Assembly: GCA_004524425.1 (NCBI GenBank)
Contig: SDNN01000007.1
Location: 1-38,392, forward strand
Length of the DNA stretch: 38,392 nucleotides
Reading direction: 5' to 3'
Origin: Promethearchaeota archaeon
GTDB taxonomy: Archaea; Asgardarchaeota; Lokiarchaeia; Sigynarchaeales; SOKP01
In this document: in pieces, positions 16,268 through 26,426 of the stretch
Layout: each line of letters starts with the position of its first letter
Position numbering within the stretch: position 1 is the stretch's first letter
The notes under the pieces: generated by a model
What the model saw: only the letters and a program-made list of their open reading frames with translations
What the model was told of the DNA's origin: nothing
Databases searched by the model: none
Position numbers and translations under genes: made by a program

Positions 16268-17539
16268 TTACCTTTGCTTTAAAATTGAAACTCCTTTTTT
16301 ATTGATCTTAATTCTAAAGAATTTAGCTTTTAATAGTTGTTTTCTAATTTCTAAAGGATATTTTAAAAATTTTGAATCCGTTGGGCTCTTATTTTTTATG
16401 AATTCAGATAACCTATGTTGCCAATCCAAAAAAACTTCGTCAATTCTATCGGGATTTACAATTGCGAATACAGATCCTCCGCCACCAGCTCCTGTTAATT
16501 TTGCAGCGTACACATCTGGATGATCTTCAATTAATTCAATGAGAATCTGATTAATTAAACCTATTCCATGTTGAAAGCCTGCATTTACCATGATCTGATT
16601 CATTATTTCAGTATTTTTCTTGAAATAATCTCCCAACCCTTTCCAATCATGACGCATTAAAACAAATCGCGATTTCCAACTGATTTCAGCTAATTTTCTA
16701 TAATTAGTTATGATATCTCCTTCATTGGCTAAATAAGCTTCTCTTAAGACTTTATGAACGTTTCCGCTTTCATGCAATATTCCAGAAAAGCATACTATTA
16801 TAGGCAACTCATCAATTCCGTATATTTTATCGATCCTATCATAAACTGCTAAGGGCTCTTTTGATAATTCCTTGTGATGCAATTTACCATAATATGAACA
16901 AAACCCTAATCCACCCCTGGCAATGGTATACCTGTCACCATATCCCGCGATAATCTGAAGATCATGATCTTCTACCTTGGTTGCCATTTCAGCAATGATA
17001 TCTCTATTTATTGGGAAATCTTTTTCATTAATAGAATTAATCACTTTATAAAGTTTAAAATATTTTGAAAGTCCATATAGCGTGGCTATGATTATAGCGG
17101 AACTTCCCCCTAGACCACTTTGCCGTGGAATTGTTGTAAGTAAACCTATTTCTATATTTTGGGAAACAAATCTTTTCCAGAATTTTGAATTTGTCTTGAA
17201 TAATCTATAGATGCTCCCAAAAATTAATTTATTTTTTCCAGAAAGTCCTTTTTTTATGGTGTTTAGATCTTTATTAAAAATCTCTTCAGTCTCTAATTTT
17301 ATCTTATGTTTGTTTTGTTCTGTTTCAATTGAATAGACTCTTATTTTATCAGGCAAGTCAATTCTTTTTATATATAAGAATACCGATAATGGGTGATCTT
17401 TCCCTTTTATTGCCACGGCAGGACACCAAAAATCACCTTCAACGGCATCTAACGGATTTATTAGATTTATTCTTGAAGGTGCTTCTACGATTATTTCTGC
17501 ATTTTGATTAAATAAGAAGTTTTTGATAGATTCGAGCAT
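16268..17539 (-). CDS. GHMP-family sugar kinase
   Basis: The 423-residue product has the three GHMP motifs: an opening EAPSRINLINPLDAVEGDF (substrate region, residues ~20-38), the ATP loop PRQSGLGGSSAIIIA near 138-152, and the third motif LTGAGGGGSVFAIV near 345-358. The family includes mevalonate, galactose, fucose, glucuronate and heptose kinases. The first motif (SRINLI in place of GRVNLIGEH) and the size suggest a sugar-1-kinase of the fucokinase/glucuronokinase type rather than mevalonate kinase; this is an inference. No sugar nucleotide genes are adjacent. The ATG at 17539 leaves a normal N-terminus. Confidence 0.85.
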   Translation of the reverse strand: MLESIKNFLFNQNAEIIVEAPSRINLINPLDAVEGDFWCPAVAIKGKDHPLSVFLYIKRIDLPDKIRVYSIETEQNKHKIKLETEEIFNKDLNTIKKGLSGKNKLIFGSIYRLFKTNSKFWKRFVSQNIEIGLLTTIPRQSGLGGSSAIIIATLYGLSKYFKLYKVINSINEKDFPINRDIIAEMATKVEDHDLQIIAGYGDRYTIARGGLGFCSYYGKLHHKELSKEPLAVYDRIDKIYGIDELPIIVCFSGILHESGNVHKVLREAYLANEGDIITNYRKLAEISWKSRFVLMRHDWKGLGDYFKKNTEIMNQIMVNAGFQHGIGLINQILIELIEDHPDVYAAKLTGAGGGGSVFAIVNPDRIDEVFLDWQHRLSEFIKNKSPTDSKFLKYPLEIRKQLLKAKFFRIKINKKGVSILKQR

Positions 17540-17617
17540 TCTTCTAACTTATATTTAAGTTAACTTTAATTTATTAAAAATCTTGGAATTTATAAGTTTT
17601 ATTTTAAATCTAATTTT

Positions 17618-18268
17618 ATGGCAAGAAAGAGAGTGAATAAAAAAGATAAAAGACAGTATACGTTTTTTGCTTTACTATTTATAAGTTTATTCTTCATGAT
17701 ATTGCCATTCATTATTTTCAGAGAAAGAATGTATGTAATTACGAGCAATTCTATGAGTCCAACTTTAAATGTTGGAGATCTCGTCATTAAAGGCGACAAA
17801 AAACCTGAAGATATTAAAGCTGGAGAGGAGGATGGAGACATTTTAATTTTAAAAGGGCCTGAGTATTTTTATGATAAAGGATTTGATCCAATTTTTTGGG
17901 GGAATTTAGAAGAGGACACCCCCATAATTCATAGAGCAATTGATAAAAAGAAGATAGATGATAAATGGTATTTCAAGACTAAGGGAGATAATAACTTGGT
18001 AGCGGATGGGGGGTATAAATTCATTAATAAATCAAAAGATTACGATTATATTGTAATAGAATACAATGATTCTGATGTGATATATATCTCTGAAACTGAA
18101 GTATTGGGTATTGTAATATTTACAATACCTTATATTGGATATATTAAAATTTTTTTTCCCTTAATCTTTGTTACCTTAATCGGATTAACTATTTTCTACA
18201 TAGTTCTTAAAACATTCAATTATAAAATTGAAATTGTTAAGGTGAGAGATGATCTCGATAAGAGTTGA
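17618..18268 (+). CDS. Signal peptidase I, Sec11 type
   Basis: The 216-residue membrane protein has an N-terminal transmembrane helix (~15-34), then the catalytic serine in TSNSMSPTL (S45), the general-base histidine in PIIHRAI (H105) and the aspartate box FKTKGDNNLVADGG (D124, D130). Histidine in place of lysine marks the archaeal/eukaryotic Sec11 branch. Two more hydrophobic helices follow (~158-195). It removes signal peptides from Sec-exported proteins on the outer face of the membrane; the exported protein at 30301-31221 would be a substrate. The next gene starts 43 nt downstream in the same direction. Confidence 0.92.
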   Translation: MARKRVNKKDKRQYTFFALLFISLFFMILPFIIFRERMYVITSNSMSPTLNVGDLVIKGDKKPEDIKAGEEDGDILILKGPEYFYDKGFDPIFWGNLEEDTPIIHRAIDKKKIDDKWYFKTKGDNNLVADGGYKFINKSKDYDYIVIEYNDSDVIYISETEVLGIVIFTIPYIGYIKIFFPLIFVTLIGLTIFYIVLKTFNYKIEIVKVRDDLDKS

Positions 18269-18311
18269 AAAAATTAACATTCATATAAATATATATTAAA
18301 GTCTCATTCAG

Positions 18312-19448
18312 ATGAATACAAAAGGAAAATTTAAAATATTGTCATATTTAGTGGAGGATAAGCTAATCTTTTATGAAAGCATCAATCATATTAAAAAAAC
18401 TATTGCATTTTGTTTAATTGAAACCACCCATTTTCATTCCTTACTCTCATTATTAAATGATTTTTTAAAAAAAAGAATTTTAAAATATTATTCACTACAA
18501 TTGGAGGTTAATGATTTAGAAAAAAAAATTTTTTTATTAAACTTTGAAGAAACTAATAAGAAGACGATAGTTAAGTTTTATAATTTAATTCATCAAAAAA
18601 TAAAGGAAAATAAGCTTACATGTAGATTTTTAAAAAAGAATTTATTAGAAAGAAAATTTTTGCATTTTCTTAATTATAAAAAAAAATCTGAATTAATATT
18701 AAATAAATATGAAAATTCAATTGTGATTAAAAATCATGACACCAAAACATTTCTTGATTTTTATACTGTAAATCTTTCGAAGATAATGAATAAAGGTTCA
18801 TTTATTTACGACTTTCTAAGAATAGCTACCATATTATGTATCAATGGGAGCCTCATTTTTCATTTTAGAGTAAATAATGACTATGAGATTATTTTATCCA
18901 CATTTTTCATGCAATATTCAGCCACTAGTGAAGAAACTATAGAAATTGATACTAGAATTAACGAATTTTATAATTTCAATCTTCTTAAAAAAGAGAAAAT
19001 TGAGATGAAAACTCTTGTTAATTATTTTTGGCGATTTTATAAGTCTGATAACTCTTTTTTCTTTAAAAATTTCAACGGAATTTTTAGGGATGCAAATAAA
19101 TTTGATTTAAGTGATGAATTAAAATTCAATTCTCAATTTGAACTTGAGTTAATAAAAAATGAATTAGAATTTATAAGAATAAATAAGAATATCGTATTTA
19201 TTGAACAAAAGGTATTATTTTACTCTTCCCATGACTTAAATTATGAATTATTTTTTGAAGTACTCAAAAGATATTATTCAAAATACAAAATTTTTATCTT
19301 GATTTTAAATACGAAGGAATATAGCAAATTACTATCTAGAGTAAATAAAATTAATTCTTTAAGAAACGTGAGAATTTTAAATCCGTTAGAATTTAACGAA
19401 TTTGAAGTGAAAAATTTTAAAAAATTAATGAATCAAAATAGCCTCTAA
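18312..19448 (+). CDS. Hypothetical protein, 378 aa
   Basis: I do not recognise this protein. It is rich in Lys, Asn, Phe, Ile and Leu, has no membrane helices or signal peptide and no cysteine motif. The N-terminal ~90 residues ([20 protein letters not shown] and onward) look like a small alpha/beta domain of the type seen in sensor or longin-like folds. The C-terminal ~90 residues ([20 protein letters not shown], then [20 protein letters not shown]) also look alpha/beta. Its stop overlaps the convergent uL23 stop by 4 nt. Position behind Sec11 may be accidental. Confidence 0.6.
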   Translation: MNTKGKFKILSYLVEDKLIFYESINHIKKTIAFCLIETTHFHSLLSLLNDFLKKRILKYYSLQLEVNDLEKKIFLLNFEETNKKTIVKFYNLIHQKIKENKLTCRFLKKNLLERKFLHFLNYKKKSELILNKYENSIVIKNHDTKTFLDFYTVNLSKIMNKGSFIYDFLRIATILCINGSLIFHFRVNNDYEIILSTFFMQYSATSEETIEIDTRINEFYNFNLLKKEKIEMKTLVNYFWRFYKSDNSFFFKNFNGIFRDANKFDLSDELKFNSQFELELIKNELEFIRINKNIVFIEQKVLFYSSHDLNYELFFEVLKRYYSKYKIFILILNTKEYSKLLSRVNKINSLRNVRILNPLEFNEFEVKNFKKLMNQNSL

Positions 19449-19708
19449 AAGATGCCTAAATCAATAGCTATGTCTTGAGCAGAGTTATCTGGATCTAGCT
19501 TGATAAAAGCTTTTTTCTCTCCTTTCGAAGTGATTAGTGTATTAATTTTAAGAACCTTGACGTTATGTATCTTTTCAATTGCTCGTTTAATTTGATTTTT
19601 ATTAGCTCTGCTATCAACAATAAATACTAATTTATTTTCTTTTTCAATTAAATCAAAGGTCTTTTCTGTAATTAAAGGTTTTTTGATAATCTTATAAAAT
19701 CTTTCCAT
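19445..19708 (-). CDS. rpl23: Ribosomal protein uL23
   Basis: The 87-residue product [20 protein letters not shown], followed by [20 protein letters not shown] and [20 protein letters not shown], is archaeal uL23, which sits at the peptide exit tunnel and docks SRP and Sec. The start is placed at 19708, one base after the uL4 stop, because an upstream in-frame ATG at 19726 lies inside uL4 and adds six residues foreign to the family. GAGGA within the end of uL4 can act as the Shine-Dalgarno. It is third in the uL3-uL4-uL23 operon and ends convergently on an unknown gene rather than leading into uL2. Confidence 0.94.
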   Translation of the reverse strand: MERFYKIIKKPLITEKTFDLIEKENKLVFIVDSRANKNQIKRAIEKIHNVKVLKINTLITSKGEKKAFIKLDPDNSAQDIAIDLGIF

Positions 19709-19709
19709 T

Positions 19710-20501
19710 TTACAGCAAATCCTCATACTTTTTATTTAATTCATTAAATGCAGATTGAGTCCAAATGATTAATCGACCTGGTTTTCCTCCTGGTGCTAAA
19801 TCATCAATTGATAAATTATCAATTTTAGTAATATCTATACCAGGAATGTTTCGACAAGCTTTAATTATTCCAAAATTGTCTTTTATTACAATTAAAACCC
19901 CTCTACTCTTCTTATATTTTCTGCCCCTTCTCTTGCCTTTCCCGGATCTTATCTTTTTACTTTTTTTTAATTTTAAAATTTCATTTTTTAATCCTAAATC
20001 AAAAAGGATCCTATAAATTTTTTCAGTATTTTTAATTGATTGAACCTTATCATCAATGACTAAAGGTATTTCGGGCACGGCCTCAATCAAATATCCTCTA
20101 TCTCTGACCCAATCCAGATTACCTGAGGCTGCGATGGCTGAGATTAAGGAAAGTTTGTATGTCTTTTTATTAATTCTTTTCTTAACTTTCTTTTCAATTT
20201 TAATTGGATGAGCTCTTCTACCACCTATTGCAAAAGGGACCCTTCCAACATTTCGGGCAGTGGGATATCCCGATCCCTTTAGCCTTGGAGCTCTTGAAAT
20301 TCCATGGCCAGTACCCCAACCCTCTGCTGTATTTCTTAGCCCTGCTCTTTTATCCCTTCCTTGAGCTTGCTTTTTTTTGCTTTGATTAATCTGAGCTGCT
20401 TTCTGGATCAGATCTTTTCTGGGATTAAATGAAAAAACTTCTGGTTTATCGATTAATCCCTTCGTTTTTCCATCTAATCCATAAATATTAATTTTTTCCA
20501 T
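19710..20501 (-). CDS. rpl4: Ribosomal protein uL4
   Basis: The 263-residue protein has the archaeal/eukaryotic uL4 pattern: [20 protein letters not shown], the loop [20 protein letters not shown] that reaches the exit tunnel, [39 protein letters not shown], and a basic [20 protein letters not shown] stretch. It is translated between uL3 (21-nt gap) and uL23 (1-nt gap) in a tight operon. Confidence 0.96.
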   Translation of the reverse strand: MEKINIYGLDGKTKGLIDKPEVFSFNPRKDLIQKAAQINQSKKKQAQGRDKRAGLRNTAEGWGTGHGISRAPRLKGSGYPTARNVGRVPFAIGGRRAHPIKIEKKVKKRINKKTYKLSLISAIAASGNLDWVRDRGYLIEAVPEIPLVIDDKVQSIKNTEKIYRILFDLGLKNEILKLKKSKKIRSGKGKRRGRKYKKSRGVLIVIKDNFGIIKACRNIPGIDITKIDNLSIDDLAPGGKPGRLIIWTQSAFNELNKKYEDLL

Positions 20502-20522
20502 GGTGATTCATTTATATATATT

Positions 20523-21542
20523 TTATTTTCTTTGTTGGCTTTCCCTATTGATGAATGTGATTTCTGGTGCTCCTATTTCAAAAGATTTCGATGTTCTTAT
20601 TGTTTTTCTTAATCTGATTAATCTTTTTTTAGGACCTGGAACTGAACCTAAAACTAGAATATAATCGCCACTAATATACCCAAATTTAACAAATCCTCCT
20701 TTAGGGTTGATTTCCTCTTCATTTTCACCAATTATCATGATCCTTTTATTATATTCTGTTCTTTGATGAAAACCTAATTGACCAGGACGAGGAACTGTAT
20801 ACAATACCCTTGCGGGATGCCACGGTCCTATACATGCCACAGCCCTTTTTATTTTACTATTTTTTCTTGTTAATAATCTAATACCGAATCTTTTTACTGG
20901 TCCTTGAAATCCCTTTCCTTTGGTGACCGCAATCACATCAATGAGTTCTCCTTCTATTAGAACATCCCTAGCTTTAATCTCTTTTCCAAGGAAATCTAAA
21001 GCATAATTAAATTCTTCCATTGGGCTTTCATTTGAATTTACTTTAATCTCAATAATGTCTGGTTTTTTTCTAGGTAATGAAGTATAATGAGGTTGGGTTT
21101 GAAAAATACCCCTAATTTCACTAGTTTCGTTTAATTCACTCATGAGATTTTCTTTAATTTCCTTAAAATCATATTTTTCAAGATTGGGCAGATTAATTTT
21201 TCGCTTAAGGTAATCATTTAATTCAGTGGCATATAATTCACCAATCACGTATTTTCCATAATCGTCTTCATTATAGACTCGAATGCCTACTAAAATTAAA
21301 GGGGGTACTTCTATAACGGTGACTGGTTTCATTAATTCTTTTCCATAATATGGACTACTTTTTTGATCTTCTATATAAGTAATATGAGTCATACCTGCTT
21401 TAAAGCCTGCAAAACCTAAAAAATTAATCTCATTTGAATTATCTAACCAATGTCTTACGCGACCTTTTACTTGGTTTGCTCTTTTTCTTGGAAGATATGC
21501 CAATGATCCACGTCGTGGTGCGTGTTTTTTCCGATGTCCCAT
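20523..21542 (-). CDS. rpl3: Ribosomal protein uL3
   Basis: The 339-residue protein has the archaeal/eukaryotic uL3 start (GHRKKHAPRRGSLAYLPRKR), FLGFAGFKAGMTHI, VTKGKGFQGPVKRFGIRLL and the GPWHPARVLYTVPRPGQLGF loop near the peptidyl transferase centre. It opens the operon uL3-uL4-uL23. The 189-bp gap to the divergent secretion ATPase gene must hold both promoters. Confidence 0.96.
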   Translation of the reverse strand: MGHRKKHAPRRGSLAYLPRKRANQVKGRVRHWLDNSNEINFLGFAGFKAGMTHITYIEDQKSSPYYGKELMKPVTVIEVPPLILVGIRVYNEDDYGKYVIGELYATELNDYLKRKINLPNLEKYDFKEIKENLMSELNETSEIRGIFQTQPHYTSLPRKKPDIIEIKVNSNESPMEEFNYALDFLGKEIKARDVLIEGELIDVIAVTKGKGFQGPVKRFGIRLLTRKNSKIKRAVACIGPWHPARVLYTVPRPGQLGFHQRTEYNKRIMIIGENEEEINPKGGFVKFGYISGDYILVLGSVPGPKKRLIRLRKTIRTSKSFEIGAPEITFINRESQQRK

Positions 21543-21731
21543 AAAGCATCACTGAAAATTTAATATAATCAATCTTTCAAGTTAAATAAATTTTTTGAAA
21601 CTGTGGATTTTCTTTCTTTTCCATAGTTTAGACTGAAAAAAGGATATTATCCAGTTAAGGAATTTACTAATATAACGATTCAATAAATAAAAGGTGGATG
21701 TTTAAATTAATGAATTTAAATAATTTTTTAA

Positions 21732-23921
21732 ATGTCTATTAGTCCACATGTCAAAACTTCCTTTCAATCAAAAGTTAGTTTAGATGGAAAACAAGAAAAG
21801 ATCTTGGTCATAAAATGCGAAAATTGCCCAGAAGTCGATAAAAATTTTTTTGTAACTAAAAAATGCATTTCCTGTTTTTTTGAGACGCTGGATAAACACA
21901 AAACTATTAAATTTAACTATATATCATCTGAAAAAATAGAAGACGTCATAAAATTTGATCAAATTTCAATCTTTATTAATTATTTGAATAAATTAAATAA
22001 ATTGAGAACTTTAAATCAGAAAGTTGAAAAATTAAGGAATAGTAAATGCAGATATAAAAATGGTAAATGCAAGGTTTTTTCCCCGACTTTGGCTATTTTT
22101 CGAGTTAGTAGAGAGCTTTACTTCAATCCAATTTTGTTTTACAAAAATTTAGAAAAAAGAATAAATCTAATCAAATTAAAAAAGAATGAACTTAATTCGG
22201 TTTGTAAAAGATGTGTAGAAGAAATTGAAAAAAATCTGAAAAAAGAATTTGATCTCTTAAAGGATTTAGATTTATTCAAAGAATTTAGAAAATTTAAAAA
22301 TATTTCGATTAACCATTTAGCGCCTCCCTCGTTTTATGAATCCCTTTTAACTTATAATTATCAGTGGCTTGAAAAGGAACCATCATTCCCAATTATTAGT
22401 TCGAATCAAAATAAAGATATTATAGACATCTATCAAATTGGAAATTATGGACTTTTTCAAATATCAATTTTAAAAGTGGATGAAGAGGATGAAAAAAAAT
22501 ATCTTATTGATTTATCTTTTGATTCGACTTTAGAAAAGAATTTTTTTAAAGAAATCGTGAAAGATTCTCTAAAAGATTTAAGCATATTCAAAATAGATAA
22601 AGTTACTCCTTTAGAAAAACTAATTGAAATTTATCGGATAGAAATTTTAAAGATTCTTAATTTAAAATTTAATTTTTCCACAATAGAAAAAAACAAAATT
22701 AGTTTTTTTGCATCTTTATTGAAGTTGAATTTAGAAAAGATATTTCCATTATTAATTGATGATTTTATCGAGGAAATATTTTTGGATTCTCCTTTTGATT
22801 ATGTATACATAAATCATCAAAAATATGGTCGCTGCAGAACTGAGTTAAAATTTAATTCAAGCGAAATTGAAAGAATCAAAACTTTTTTAAGATTGTACAG
22901 TGGCCAAAGATTGGATTATTTAAACCCAAGTATAAAACATGTCATCAAAAATCCTTATTTTTACTGTAGATTTGCTATAGACGTGAGTCCCCTTAATTAC
23001 CATGAATTTTCTTTAGATATCCGAAAACTTAACAAGAACATCTTAAACATTCAAGATTTATTAAAAAATCACACTTTAAGTCCAGATATGGCAGCTTTTC
23101 TATACTTTTGCATTTTAAGACGAGTTAATATTACAACAACTGGTGAAACTGATACTGGTAAGACAACATTTATAAATGCGTTAGATATATTAACACCAAA
23201 GGAATTTAGAAAAATCTACATTGAAAATGTAATAGAATCATTAAACCAATTGACATTCAACAAGCATCAAGTAAAGTATAAAGTCGATTCTATAAATAAT
23301 TTTGAAAATCCTAAATATTCGAAAAGCAATCAAATTAAAACACTCCTGCACCGATCTCCGGATTTAATTTATTTAGGCGAGATTCTCACTAAAGAAGAAG
23401 CTGAAGCCATGTTTCATTGTTTAGCAGCAGGCCTAAGAGGGTTTCAAACAATTCATTCAAATGACATACCTTCATTATTAAATCGATTTCTTTATCATTT
23501 TGATATTGACTTATCTTGTTTGAATGACATGGATCTAATCTTACTTATGAAGAAGGATTTCCATAAGAGAAAATTGATTTCAATAAATGAAATCTCATCC
23601 AATTTATTTAATAACGGACAACTGCATAAGGGCATTTTCATGTATGATCCGGAGAAAAATAGATGGAATAATCTAATCCCATTATATGAAACTAATATTA
23701 TTAACAAATTGAAAAGATATGAAAATTTGAATGAAACAAAATTTAATACTTTAATAAATATTTATAATTCTGTTTTTGAATTCCTCTACAGGTCAAAAAA
23801 AATTAGTAATGAAGAATTAGTATCACTTTTTCATAGAATTTCTTATTATTCAGAACAGTCTCTTTTAAGTTTAGAGTCATTCTGGGAAAAATGGAAAAAG
23901 TCTAGATGTTTAAATGCTTAA
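21732..23921 (+). CDS. Type II/IV secretion-system ATPase (TadA/GspE-like)
   Basis: The 729-residue protein ends with a secretion ATPase domain: Walker A GETDTGKTT near 471-479, an Asp box, the Walker B-like HRSPDLIYLGEILTKEEAEA near 538-555 and a His box GFQTIHSND near 570. These are the hallmarks of the VirB11/GspE/TadA superfamily that drives pilus assembly. The N-terminal region carries cysteine pairs C29/C32 and C45/C48, then C106/C113 and C158/C161, probably zinc sites, as in archaeal members. The gene is followed by a membrane-anchored protein and a T2SF protein in the same direction with small gaps, so it leads an assembly operon. Confidence 0.9.
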   Translation: MSISPHVKTSFQSKVSLDGKQEKILVIKCENCPEVDKNFFVTKKCISCFFETLDKHKTIKFNYISSEKIEDVIKFDQISIFINYLNKLNKLRTLNQKVEKLRNSKCRYKNGKCKVFSPTLAIFRVSRELYFNPILFYKNLEKRINLIKLKKNELNSVCKRCVEEIEKNLKKEFDLLKDLDLFKEFRKFKNISINHLAPPSFYESLLTYNYQWLEKEPSFPIISSNQNKDIIDIYQIGNYGLFQISILKVDEEDEKKYLIDLSFDSTLEKNFFKEIVKDSLKDLSIFKIDKVTPLEKLIEIYRIEILKILNLKFNFSTIEKNKISFFASLLKLNLEKIFPLLIDDFIEEIFLDSPFDYVYINHQKYGRCRTELKFNSSEIERIKTFLRLYSGQRLDYLNPSIKHVIKNPYFYCRFAIDVSPLNYHEFSLDIRKLNKNILNIQDLLKNHTLSPDMAAFLYFCILRRVNITTTGETDTGKTTFINALDILTPKEFRKIYIENVIESLNQLTFNKHQVKYKVDSINNFENPKYSKSNQIKTLLHRSPDLIYLGEILTKEEAEAMFHCLAAGLRGFQTIHSNDIPSLLNRFLYHFDIDLSCLNDMDLILLMKKDFHKRKLISINEISSNLFNNGQLHKGIFMYDPEKNRWNNLIPLYETNIINKLKRYENLNETKFNTLINIYNSVFEFLYRSKKISNEELVSLFHRISYYSEQSLLSLESFWEKWKKSRCLNA

Positions 23922-23937
23922 ATTTTGATAAAGATTT

Positions 23938-24360
23938 ATGACTAATTTATTGGAAAAATCCTTAATCATTGGCTTCGGAATTTTTACATTAATCATCTTT
24001 TTATCAGTAATTTCTCCTTTCATTAAAGAAATCAAAGAATATGAAGAAGATAAGGAAGATCGGGAGGATCAAAATAATGAAATTATAGATTTTATTAATA
24101 AAATTAATCTTGAGATAAATAAACTTATTGATGGAGAGAAAAAATATGTATCCGAAGAAATATATTATCCAGATAGGTTAAACCTCACATTTAATTCCAA
24201 TTATGCGAAATTTGAATTTATTTTTGATAATGATTTAGATAAAAAAATATTATATTATAATTGTGAATTTGTTGAGAAATATTTCTCTCTTCCTCCAAAC
24301 ATCTACATCGTTAATATTTCCTGCCAATATGGCATGATCAACTTTATAATTAGCAATTGA
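23938..24360 (+). CDS. Membrane-anchored protein of the secretion/pilus operon
   Basis: The 140-residue protein has one N-terminal transmembrane helix (residues ~8-30, SLIIGFGIFTLIIFLSVISP), a charged acidic linker (EEDKEDREDQNNE) and an extracellular-looking domain of ~90 residues with beta-rich C-terminus (YIVNISCQYGMINFIISN). I see no prepilin peptidase site, so it is more likely a minor pilin-like or stator-like component, comparable in layout to archaellum ArlF/ArlG, than a processed pilin. It sits 16 nt after the ATPase gene and just before the T2SF gene, which ties it to the same apparatus. Confidence 0.65.
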   Translation: MTNLLEKSLIIGFGIFTLIIFLSVISPFIKEIKEYEEDKEDREDQNNEIIDFINKINLEINKLIDGEKKYVSEEIYYPDRLNLTFNSNYAKFEFIFDNDLDKKILYYNCEFVEKYFSLPPNIYIVNISCQYGMINFIISN

Positions 24361-24378
24361 AAAATCTTGATATATATT

Positions 24379-25896
24379 ATGAATTATATGAACTTTTATC
24401 ATCGTTTTTGTAAATTATTTGATAAATATAAGTTACCCAGATTAAAATTCAAGGATTTAAATGATGAATATAAATCCATATACAAAGTTAAATATGATTT
24501 GCATGAGGATGACATCAATAAAGCAAGTTTTGTAATTTTTACTATTTTATTTGTTTTTTTAAGCGTATCTTCTATTCTTTTCTTAGATTTCAATATTCTA
24601 TTAATCATATTCTATTCTCTGATAATCTCTTTACTAATTTCATACAATTTTAATTTAGCGCTTTATAGAAAGATAAAAAAAGAAGAGAGTTTAATTAATG
24701 CTTTACTCTACCTAATCAAAATTCACTATTCGTTAATTAAAAGAACTTATTCCTCTAACTCAGACTATAAAATAATTTTTGTTGATTTAATTAAGAATTA
24801 TAATTTACCTTTTTCAAATGAATTTACATCAATCATGAGAAAAATTCATGATGGAAGAAATCCTGAGAGCTTAATTTCAAAAATTGTTACGCCCTCAAAA
24901 GATTTTAATACATACCTAAGACAAATAATATTAAATGATTTAATTCCTAATCCCTATAATGAATTCAAATATTTACATGAAACAAGTTCAGAGAAAAATT
25001 TCAAGATATTATTAAAAGATATAGAATCTAAAATAAGCATCATCTTTTTTATTGGTTTGTTTTTTCCCATCGGTTTATGTTTTCTTATATTATTTCGCCA
25101 GATTGATCTTATCTTCATGCTATTTTTCATACCTTTTTTCTTGATCATACTTAATTTTTTATTCAAAAAATTTGTAAAAACCGATTTTATTTTGATTGGT
25201 CTATTAAGAGATTACTCATCTTTAGAAAAAACAAAATTTGACGAATTTCTAACGTTTTTAAAAAGCTTTGCAATGAATTTAAAGTTTAATGCATCTCCAG
25301 AAAAAGCTTTCATTGATACCTATTTACAAAATAAAAATTACATTAAATTATTAAATTCCACATTTTATAATCAAATAACAAGATTATTGAATTATAATTG
25401 TTCATTTAGAGAAATGTTAGATAATTTGAAATTAGAATTAAATTCAGTACGTTATAATCTAATTTTAAATACCTTAGAAGAAATGCTTTATCTTAATGCG
25501 TATTATACTTCTGAACAAATTTTAGATATCCTTGAAATTATTCATAATCATAGAAAACTGGAAAAAAAGTTCGAGATAATCATTAAAGGTGAGAAATTTA
25601 AGGTCATGCTATTTATTTTTCTTCTACCAATGATTATTGGGGCAATTGGTGGCATGTTTCCCTTAATGGTGATGTTGACGTCTGATCAAGGAACTTACAC
25701 GATCAGTCACTCAAAGATTGATGTCTTAGAAACGATTTTAATTTTTTTAACCCTATTTTCGAGCAATTTAATAACCTCTTATTACTTCTTAAAGATCATT
25801 CATTATGAGAAAATGTATGTGATATTTTTATCATCTAATCTTATTTTTATTCTTGTATTCCTGTTCACCTTTATGAATTTAATAAGTCTTCTTTAG
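24379..25896 (+). CDS. Type II secretion F-domain membrane platform protein (TadB/TadC-like)
   Basis: The product of about 505 residues has two T2SF-like halves. Each has a helical cytoplasmic part (around 100-220 and 285-405) followed by hydrophobic hairpins: membrane segments near 52-92, 222-265, 408-435 and 448-505. This matches the archaeal double-T2SF platform (ArlJ/TadBC-like) onto which the ATPase docks. The start is uncertain: TTG at 24367, ATG at 24379 or ATG at 24388 are all in frame and none has a Shine-Dalgarno. It closes the three-gene assembly operon and is convergent with a small membrane gene. Confidence 0.85.
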   Translation: MNYMNFYHRFCKLFDKYKLPRLKFKDLNDEYKSIYKVKYDLHEDDINKASFVIFTILFVFLSVSSILFLDFNILLIIFYSLIISLLISYNFNLALYRKIKKEESLINALLYLIKIHYSLIKRTYSSNSDYKIIFVDLIKNYNLPFSNEFTSIMRKIHDGRNPESLISKIVTPSKDFNTYLRQIILNDLIPNPYNEFKYLHETSSEKNFKILLKDIESKISIIFFIGLFFPIGLCFLILFRQIDLIFMLFFIPFFLIILNFLFKKFVKTDFILIGLLRDYSSLEKTKFDEFLTFLKSFAMNLKFNASPEKAFIDTYLQNKNYIKLLNSTFYNQITRLLNYNCSFREMLDNLKLELNSVRYNLILNTLEEMLYLNAYYTSEQILDILEIIHNHRKLEKKFEIIIKGEKFKVMLFIFLLPMIIGAIGGMFPLMVMLTSDQGTYTISHSKIDVLETILIFLTLFSSNLITSYYFLKIIHYEKMYVIFLSSNLIFILVFLFTFMNLISLL

Positions 25897-25905
25897 AATT
25901 ATAAA

Positions 25906-26208
25906 TTAAGCGCTTAATGACAAGTAAATTAATTGAACAAAAAGGAATATCCCAATAAAAATATTTATTAATTTAGAATATGAAAAAATCATTTCATAGA
26001 ACATTAAATTTTCTAAATCATTAGAAGATGATAACAACAAGCTTAATTTCTCTGATAAATAAAAAAAAGGTATTAATAATATCAAAAAAATGAATAAGGA
26101 TAGAGTTGTGGTAATCATGTCTCCTGAAATGGCAGAATAAATGAATACTACTATAAAAATCATTAATATCAATAATATTTGATTGGTAACAAGATGCAAC
26201 TCGTTCAT
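25906..26208 (-). CDS. Small membrane protein, 100 aa
   Basis: This protein has three predicted transmembrane helices (around 8-28, 32-50 and 76-98), with a short loop SSSNDLENL between the second and third. No family recognised. GGTGAT just before the ATG at 26208 acts as a Shine-Dalgarno. It is convergent with the T2SF gene with a 9-nt gap, so it may belong to the same functional region but not the same transcript. Confidence 0.6.
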   Translation of the reverse strand: MNELHLVTNQILLILMIFIVVFIYSAISGDMITTTLSLFIFLILLIPFFYLSEKLSLLLSSSNDLENLMFYEMIFSYSKLINIFIGIFLFVQLIYLSLSA

Positions 26209-26426
26209 TTTTTATCACCTAATTTATAATTTTTCTTATTTCTCCTTAAAAAACATGCAAAATTTAGTAAGAAGGTTTTTAAACCCCTCTTTTATTATTT
26301 CGTTTTACCTTACAGATAGACTTTAATTGAATGTGAAAAAATAAAATATAAATATACACAAATATATTAAAAGAATTAATTTCAGTATGAAAAGATATTT
26401 TATTAAAGAAATCGTATAAGATAATT

